DNA of 39,434 nucleotides from Bacteroidales bacterium Bact_11. GTDB lineage: Bacteria > Bacteroidota > Bacteroidia > Bacteroidales > UBA932. The stretch spans positions 1 through 39,434 of the forward strand of contig LUZC01000032.1 of NCBI GenBank assembly GCA_001603505.1, given 5' to 3'. Numbering within the stretch: the first letter of the stretch is position 1; every line of letters starts with the position of its first letter. A model generated the notes under the pieces. It saw only the letters and a program-made list of their open reading frames with translations, was not told the DNA's origin and did no database searches. A program made the translations under genes and the position numbers. Of this stretch, positions 34,631-39,434 are shown piece after piece.

Positions 34631-36820
34631 TCAGAACGGATATCCGATGCCGAAGTGGAAGGCATAGTTCCCCTGTATCCAGTCATTCATGCCCATCCAT
34701 TCCTGCAGGCTCGGATCGTAGAGTTTCAGACCCAGGTCAAACCGGATCAGCACCAGTCCGAAATCCACGCGCGCGCCCAAGCCGGTCGACAGGGCCGTGC
34801 TGCGCAGCAGGTTCTTGAAAGTGAAAAGGCTCCGCGGATCGCGTGACTCGCCTTCCACGTCGTCCATGCCGATGTTCCACACATTGCCCGCATCCACGAA
34901 CACGGCACCCTGCAGTTTCCAGAACATCGGGAACCGGAACTCGGCATTCGCTTCCAGATGCATGTCGCCCGACTGGTTCGCGATGGTGAAGTTTGTGTCG
35001 CGCGGGGCCATGCCCGGACCCACGGAACGCGCCCGCCAGCCACGCATGCTGTTCGCACCACCCGCATAGAACAGTTTCTCAAACGGCAGGGAGAAGGAAT
35101 TGCCGTACGCATAGCCCAGACCGGCCAGACCGCGCAGGGCCAGTGCAAACTGGTCGTCCTCGCCCAGCCGGAGGGTCTCCACCGCCTGCAGTTCGCCGCG
35201 GACATACTGGGCATAAGGCACGCCGGCAATGGTGTATTCCCCGTGTTCACCCTGCTTGTAGATGCCGGTGCCGTTGAGCAGGCTCATCACATTGCCCGAT
35301 ATGTCGCACTGCAGACGCGTGTAGAAATAGGTGGTCTTGGGATTGACGGCCGGATTGGTCGTATAGTAGAACATGCCGCCGCCGCCCATGTCGAGATGGC
35401 TGCGGAATGCATTTTTCAAATAGGGATCGGTAATGCTCTTGTAGAAGTCCTCGTCGATGCGCGTGGCGCTGACGGCACTCAGTTGCAAGGGAAACACCTG
35501 GTAGTAGAAGCGTTTGTCGACGTTCCAGCTGAAACCGTACGTTCCCGTCAAGATGTTGCGGGTATATTCCGGACGGTTCTGGTAGCTGTAGGAGAATTTG
35601 ACGTCCATCTGCGGCAGGTTGATGCGGGGCATCTTCCACACAAACTCGGGGTACCAGGGAATGCTCAGCCCTGTGGAAAAGGTGAGTTCCGTGGATCGTG
35701 TGGGATTGGGCACCATGAACTGGAAGTTGCCGCGGAAGCCCAGGGTAAACACCTCACCGCCGCCGAACAGGTTCTTGTGGCTATAAGCGAGCGACGGGGC
35801 AACGCCAAACAGGCCCGTGGAGTTGAAGGAACCTTCCAGGTTGAGCTTGACGGCCTGCAACCGGGCCTGCTGGAGCAGGATCCGGCAGTCGACCTGCGAC
35901 GAGTCCAAAGGTGATTGCTGGAGCAGCATGTTGACGCTGCTGAAAAGCGGGATGCTGGAAAAACGGGCATAGGTCTGGTTGATCCGTTCCTCACTGTAGA
36001 GTTCCCCGGGTTGCAACTGATTGAGGTTGTGCAGGAACTTCGGGCGCACGCGCATACCGGGCTGCGGCAGGAGCGACACGGTACCAATCCGATATTTCCG
36101 GTGGGGCCGCGCCGCATCGGGGTTTTCGTTGCGGGTATAGTCTTCGATCTTGACAATCAGGTCGGCCTGGTTGCGCACGGTCGAGGTATCGGCATAGAAA
36201 AAGAAATAGTTCTTCGAAAAGCCCCAGTACCCATTGTTACGGAAAAGATGCGTAACCCGTTCGCTTTCGGCTTCCAGCGCTTCCTGTGAGAGGAAGTCTC
36301 CCCGCTGCAGGGTGAAGTTGGTGGAATCAGCCTCGAGCAGGGCGGCCAACGCAGTATCACGCACCTGGTAGTCGATGTTATTGATGGGAAACTGCTTGCC
36401 GAGTGTCACGTCGTATTCGACGCGGGCGAGCTTTTTCTTGTAAAAGGTCTGGGGTACGATGGCGGAATTGTAGTAGCCCTCGTATTCAAGATGGCCCAGC
36501 ATGCTTTGCACGGAGTCGTCGACGAGGGTTGAGTCGAACACCACGGGAGCCTGGCCGATTTTCTGGCAGAAGTGGTCCCAGCCGCCATCTTTCCCGTTTT
36601 GCCAATTATAGACATACAGGCCGGGGTGCCAATGGCCGATGAGGTAGTAGTTGGATTTCTGTTTGATGTAGGGAGTCAGGCCGGCGGTGTTGTATTTGGG
36701 GCCATTGGTCACGACGACGCGGTTTTCGGCCAGGCGCGACTGGCCCTCCTCCAGCAGGCGTGTCGTAGAGCAGCCCGCCGCCAGCAGCATCAGTCCGAAA
36801 ACAATCCCGATTCTCCGCAT
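34631..36820 (-). CDS. tamL: TamL-type BamA-family outer-membrane lipoprotein
   Basis: A 729-residue lipid-anchored member of the BamA/TamA superfamily, the TamL form found in Bacteroidetes. The signal peptide ends LAAGC with lipid Cys17, then STTRLLEEGQ, an opening typical of TamL. POTRA-like domains (about residues 25-320) precede a C-terminal beta barrel that starts near residue 330 and ends in a terminal Phe (GIGYPF). It probably helps insert or assemble outer-membrane proteins with a TamB partner, which is not in this window. The ATG at 36820 is chosen over the TTG at 36829 because a -7 box overlaps the latter. The adjacent TrmH-family gene is upstream on the same strand. Confidence 0.9.
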   Translation of the reverse strand: MRRIGIVFGLMLLAAGCSTTRLLEEGQSRLAENRVVVTNGPKYNTAGLTPYIKQKSNYYLIGHWHPGLYVYNWQNGKDGGWDHFCQKIGQAPVVFDSTLVDDSVQSMLGHLEYEGYYNSAIVPQTFYKKKLARVEYDVTLGKQFPINNIDYQVRDTALAALLEADSTNFTLQRGDFLSQEALEAESERVTHLFRNNGYWGFSKNYFFFYADTSTVRNQADLIVKIEDYTRNENPDAARPHRKYRIGTVSLLPQPGMRVRPKFLHNLNQLQPGELYSEERINQTYARFSSIPLFSSVNMLLQQSPLDSSQVDCRILLQQARLQAVKLNLEGSFNSTGLFGVAPSLAYSHKNLFGGGEVFTLGFRGNFQFMVPNPTRSTELTFSTGLSIPWYPEFVWKMPRINLPQMDVKFSYSYQNRPEYTRNILTGTYGFSWNVDKRFYYQVFPLQLSAVSATRIDEDFYKSITDPYLKNAFRSHLDMGGGGMFYYTTNPAVNPKTTYFYTRLQCDISGNVMSLLNGTGIYKQGEHGEYTIAGVPYAQYVRGELQAVETLRLGEDDQFALALRGLAGLGYAYGNSFSLPFEKLFYAGGANSMRGWRARSVGPGMAPRDTNFTIANQSGDMHLEANAEFRFPMFWKLQGAVFVDAGNVWNIGMDDVEGESRDPRSLFTFKNLLRSTALSTGLGARVDFGLVLIRFDLGLKLYDPSLQEWMGMNDWIQGNYAFHFGIGYPF

Positions 36821-36826
36821 AGTTTG

Positions 36827-36834
36827 CAAATATA
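36827..36834 (-). promoter_or_regulatory. -7 box TATATTTG just before tamL
   Basis: An exact TAnnTTTG match on the minus strand, ending 6 nt before the ATG at 36820. If used, the message would be leaderless or nearly so. No -33 TTTG at normal spacing is visible. Confidence 0.4.
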
Positions 36835-36903
36835 CAAAATAAATACGATGAATCGCATGCTTGCAGGGAATGGCTCAAAAACCTTTCGCTTCGCTTCATC
36901 CCT

Positions 36904-36956
36904 CCCAAAGTCAAGGCTTTGGGGCCCTCCCGTTCACATGGCCACGGGCGGCCATG
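36904..36956. other. Two hairpins in the tamL/trmH-like spacer
   Basis: The 224-bp spacer contains two adjacent hairpins: 36904-36910 with 36917-36923 (CCCAAAG/CTTTGGG, 6-nt loop) and 36937-36943 with 36950-36956 (CATGGCC/GGCCATG, 6-nt loop). A run of five T follows the second on the plus strand, like an intrinsic terminator pointing away from both minus-strand genes. No plus-strand gene lies upstream to need it; it could block antisense transcription, or be part of a dispersed element. Confidence 0.4.
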
Positions 36957-37044
36957 GGTTTTTGATCCTTTCCCTGACGCGCGTTGTCGCGATTCCTCTT
37001 GTCAATAATAAGTCCTCATCGGGACAGCCGATTACCGACTTCGA

Positions 37045-37767
37045 TCAATGACGGCGGCGGAATTCGCTGCAGGCGATGGCGGTGGCGACGGCGACGTTGA
37101 GGGATTCGCTGGTGTGGGCGCCTTGCGGGAAGGGCGGGATGAAGAGTTTTCGGGTAACGGTGGCGGCGACTGCCGGCGAGATGCCGTTGGCTTCGGAGCC
37201 CATGACGAGGATACCGCCTTTAGTCAGCGGAGTTTGATAGATGTCATCACCCTCTAGAAAAGTGCCGTAAACGGAAATGGCTTCCGTGGCGGAGGGTATT
37301 GGCGCTCGCGCCAGACAGTGCGTCAGGTCGCAATAGTGTACCCTCACGCGGAAAATCGCGCCCATCGTAGCCTGGACGACCTTGGGGTTGAAACATTCGA
37401 CGGTGTCTTCGGAAGAGAGAATCTGCCGGATGCCGAACCAGTCGGCGATGCGGACGATGGTGCCCAGGTTGCCGGGATCGCGCACGCCGTCGAGGGCCAG
37501 GACGAGTTCGTCGGGAGCGATGACCGGGGGTTCGTGATTGGGCTGCCGGACGACAGCCAGGGCGGGCGACGGATGGGTGAGCTGGCTGATGCGGGCCATG
37601 GCCTCTTCACCGATGTCTTCGGCGCGAAAATGTGCCACGACGTCCCAGCCCGACTGCAGGGCCTCTGCCACGAGTTTTTCGCCTTCGACCACGAACAGCC
37701 GCCGCTCGTCGCGGAACTTTTTCTGTCCCAGCGCCCTTATTTCCTTTATCTCGTTCTTCGACAGCAT
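37045..37767 (-). CDS. TrmH-family RNA 2'-O-methyltransferase
   Basis: A 240-residue SPOUT-class SpoU/TrmH methyltransferase, probably acting on rRNA or tRNA ribose. An N-terminal substrate-binding domain (KKFRDERRLFVVEGEKLV) is followed by the knot domain with LDGVRDPGNLGTIVRIADWFG, GGILVMGSEANGIS and SLNVAVATAI, its three signature motifs. The start MLSKNEIKEIR at 37767 matches the usual family opening; an in-frame ATG at 37776 adds three residues. The substrate nucleotide cannot be told from sequence, so no gene symbol is given. Confidence 0.92.
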   Translation of the reverse strand: MLSKNEIKEIRALGQKKFRDERRLFVVEGEKLVAEALQSGWDVVAHFRAEDIGEEAMARISQLTHPSPALAVVRQPNHEPPVIAPDELVLALDGVRDPGNLGTIVRIADWFGIRQILSSEDTVECFNPKVVQATMGAIFRVRVHYCDLTHCLARAPIPSATEAISVYGTFLEGDDIYQTPLTKGGILVMGSEANGISPAVAATVTRKLFIPPFPQGAHTSESLNVAVATAIACSEFRRRH

Positions 37768-37836
37768 CTGAATCATGGAAAATCATCTGGCGGCCTGCAA
37801 CGGACGCAATTGAAAACCAATTAGTTACATATATTA

Positions 37837-37859
37837 CTCCCCCTCATTTTCGAGGGGAG
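37837..37859. terminator. Hairpin between rfbB and the TrmH-family gene
   Basis: CTCCCCCTC at 37837-37845 pairs with GAGGGGAG at 37852-37859 with one bulged C and a 6-nt loop. It lies about 50 nt after the rfbB stop on the minus strand. It has no T-tract, so termination is uncertain. The rest of the 37777-37909 spacer shows nothing else clear. Confidence 0.4.
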
Positions 37860-37909
37860 CAGTTCTTGCAAGTCATTGACTGTTAATTGCGTACATTGCA
37901 GCGCAAAAG

Positions 37910-39133
37910 TTAGCGGTTCTTGTACATGTCCTCGTAGTACCGCTGGTAGTCGCCGCTGGTGACGCTGTCCATCCATTCCTGGTTGTCGAGATACCAGCGC
38001 ACCGTCTTCTCGATGCCTTCCTCGAACTGAAGCGACGGCTCCCAGCCGAGTTCCTTCTGGAGTTTGCTCGAATCGATGGCGTAGCGCAGGTCGTGGCCGG
38101 CACGGTCGGTAACGTAGGTGATCAGATGCTCGCTCGTTCCTTCGGGGTTGCCCAGCAGGCGGTCGACGGTCTTGATGAGGACCTTGATCAGGTCGATGTT
38201 CTTCCATTCGTTGAAGCCGCCGATATTGTAGGTTTCGGCGACCTTGCCTTTGTGGAAAATCAGGTCGATGGCCCGTGCGTGGTCTTCCACGTAGAGCCAG
38301 TCGCGCACGTTCTCGCCCTTGCCGTACACCGGCAGGGGTTTTCCATGGCGGATATTGTTGATGAACAGCGGGATCAGTTTCTCAGGGAACTGGTATGGGC
38401 CGTAGTTGTTCGAGCAGTTGGTCACCACGGTAGGCAGGCCGTAGGTGTCGTGGTAGGCGCGCACGAAGTGGTCGGAGCTGGCCTTGGCGGCGCTGTAGGG
38501 GCTGTGCGGCTGGTACTTGAGGTCTTCCGTGAAGAACTGCGTGCCGTAGGCCAGGTGGTGCTTTCCGCTGGAAGCCTTCGTCGAGAAGGGCGGTTCCACG
38601 CCCGCCGGATCTGTGATTTCAAGGGCGCCGTAGACTTCGTCCGTGGAGATATGGTAGAAGCGGCACTCCGTTGCGGGTGCATCTCCTTCACATCCGCTAC
38701 GGCGATCCGCACTGGCCTCCCCGCAAAAACTCCGTGAAGGAGATGCACCCGCAACGGGCAATCGGTAGGCGAACGGCTCCCATGCCAGTTTCGCAGCCTG
38801 GAGAAGGGTCAGCGTGCCCATCACGTTGGTCTTGGCGAAAGTAAACGGATCCTTGATGCTCCGGTCCACGTGGCTCTCGGCGGCGAGATGGATCACGCCG
38901 TCGACTTTCTCTTCCTGCATCAGTTTCAGGATACCCTCGAAATCGCAGATGTCCATCTTCACGAAGCGGTAGTTGGGCTTGCCCTCGATGTCCTTCAGGT
39001 TGGCCAGGTTGCCGGCGTAGGTGAGTTTGTCGAGATTGATGATCCGATAATCAGGATACTTGTTGACGAACAGACGTACGACGTGGCTGCCGATGAACCC
39101 TGCGCCGCCGGTGATGAGGATGGTGCGTTTCAT
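37910..39133 (-). CDS. rfbB: dTDP-glucose 4,6-dehydratase with in-frame insertion
   Basis: Extended short-chain dehydrogenase making dTDP-4-keto-6-deoxyglucose from dTDP-glucose, for rhamnose and other sugars in surface polysaccharides. The Rossmann motif GGAGFIGS (residues 9-16), HLAAESHVDRSI, the active-site STDEVYG and the YSAAK catalytic motif are intact, as are NYGPYQFPEKLIP and VRDWLYVEDH. At 407 residues it is about 30 longer than relatives. The excess is residues about 126-156, an Arg/Ser/Cys/Gly-rich stretch encoded by a 90-bp palindromic element, placed between AAKLAWE and RFYHISTDEV. Since frame and catalytic residues are kept, the enzyme may still work. No other dTDP-sugar genes are adjacent. 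Confidence 0.93.
   Translation of the reverse strand: MKRTILITGGAGFIGSHVVRLFVNKYPDYRIINLDKLTYAGNLANLKDIEGKPNYRFVKMDICDFEGILKLMQEEKVDGVIHLAAESHVDRSIKDPFTFAKTNVMGTLTLLQAAKLAWEPFAYRLPVAGASPSRSFCGEASADRRSGCEGDAPATECRFYHISTDEVYGALEITDPAGVEPPFSTKASSGKHHLAYGTQFFTEDLKYQPHSPYSAAKASSDHFVRAYHDTYGLPTVVTNCSNNYGPYQFPEKLIPLFINNIRHGKPLPVYGKGENVRDWLYVEDHARAIDLIFHKGKVAETYNIGGFNEWKNIDLIKVLIKTVDRLLGNPEGTSEHLITYVTDRAGHDLRYAIDSSKLQKELGWEPSLQFEEGIEKTVRWYLDNQEWMDSVTSGDYQRYYEDMYKNR
38668..38757. repeat. 90-bp palindromic element inside rfbB
   Basis: Perfect 24-bp inverted repeats, 38668-38691 (begins CCGTTGCGGGTGCATC) and 38734-38757, enclose a 42-nt central region that contains a short direct repeat (ATCCGC twice). 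Its length of 90 bp keeps the reading frame and it adds 30 codons with no stop. This segment lies where related RfbB proteins have only a short loop. No second copy was noticed elsewhere in the window and no clear target duplication is seen. Confidence 0.85.
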
Positions 39134-39159
39134 TTCTTGAATAGTTTCTGATAATTAAA

Positions 39160-39191
39160 CAAATTTAACACAATCCCGTCGTTTTCACAAA
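39160..39191 (-). promoter_or_regulatory. rfbB promoter (-33 TTTG, -7 TAAATTTG)
   Basis: On the minus strand TTTG at 39188-39191 and TAAATTTG at 39160-39167 are separated by 20 nt, a full match to the Bacteroidetes sigma-ABfr type consensus. The -7 box ends 26 nt before the rfbB ATG. It is the best promoter in the window. Confidence 0.8.
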
Positions 39192-39210
39192 AACCAAGCC
39201 CTATTTTTCG

Positions 39211-39218
39211 TATCTTTG
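39211..39218 (+). promoter_or_regulatory. -7 box TATCTTTG for the BACON lipoprotein
   Basis: An exact TAnnTTTG match 27 nt before the ATG at 39246. No -33 TTTG at the usual spacing. It is divergent from the rfbB promoter. Confidence 0.6.
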
Positions 39219-39245
39219 TAGAAATACCAAAACCAAATTGCGAAA

Positions 39246-39434
39246 ATGAAACGACTTCTGCTACTGCTCGCGCTGCTTCCGGCGGTATTTGCCGGATGTA
39301 CGCCCGAGACATTATTAACCGTTTCTACTCCCCCCCTAGAGTTTGATAATCAGGGTGGTAGCATCTCTGTCAACTTCGTAGCCAACAAGGCCTGGAGTAT
39401 TTCCAGCAATGTCACATGGTGCAAGGTTTCACCC
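39246..39434 (+). CDS. BACON-domain lipoprotein, partial (cut by window end)
   Basis: The first 63 codons of a lipoprotein running off the window. The signal peptide ends VFAGC with lipid Cys18. The following residues (LEFDNQGGSISVNFVANKAW and WCKVSP) match the start of a BACON domain, an immunoglobulin-like fold common in Bacteroidetes glycan-binding or surface proteins. The full domain content is unknown. Confidence 0.8.
   Translation, partial: MKRLLLLLALLPAVFAGCTPETLLTVSTPPLEFDNQGGSISVNFVANKAWSISSNVTWCKVSP

Overview
The window looks like a chromosome segment from a Bacteroidales bacterium, plausibly a gut Rikenellaceae/Alistipes-like organism; the rank below order is inference. Signs are the TAnnTTTG -7 promoter boxes before many genes, the near absence of Shine-Dalgarno sites, lipoproteins with acidic residues after the lipid Cys, fimbrillin-like, BACON and CYxxMF-repeat surface proteins, a TamL-type outer-membrane lipoprotein, and an lpxB gene, which implies a Gram-negative envelope. 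No rRNA, tRNA, CRISPR array, transposase or integrase was found.

Region 1 (1-12.2 kb) is accessory in character and visibly more AT-rich in its large repeat genes. After two unrecognised small genes come two tandem copies of a cassette: a 52-residue peptide gene, an 18-22 nt gap, then a giant surface lipoprotein (1862 and 1653 residues). The copies share about 0.93 kb of nearly identical DNA covering the peptide and the lipoprotein N-terminus. They then diverge sharply into different CYxxMF repeat blocks and C-terminal beta-domain arrays. Each giant gene is followed 41-45 nt after its stop by a perfect long hairpin of unrelated sequence. A decayed DUF4143-type ATPase remnant closes the region.

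Region 2 (12.8-39.4 kb) is compact, GC-rich core genome. It holds purF-purC; an unknown acidic protein; a periplasmic thioredoxin-fold protein; a tightly packed eight-gene minus-strand operon (surE-lpxB-dapF-4HB receptor-trkH-RecD-like helicase-M-type zinc peptidase-DPP IV peptidase); gapA with a 5'-nucleotidase lipoprotein; trmD; a DUF349-yidC-yggS-lipoprotein operon; tamL; a TrmH-family methyltransferase; rfbB; and the start of a BACON lipoprotein. Several convergent pairs abut with 0-9 nt between stops, and several divergent pairs share promoter regions under 60 bp.

The two most notable signals are the duplicated peptide/giant-lipoprotein cassette, which looks like a diversifying surface-antigen locus, and a 90-bp perfect-arm palindromic element inserted in frame inside rfbB. 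The latter resembles in principle the protein-embedded palindromic elements known from Rickettsia.
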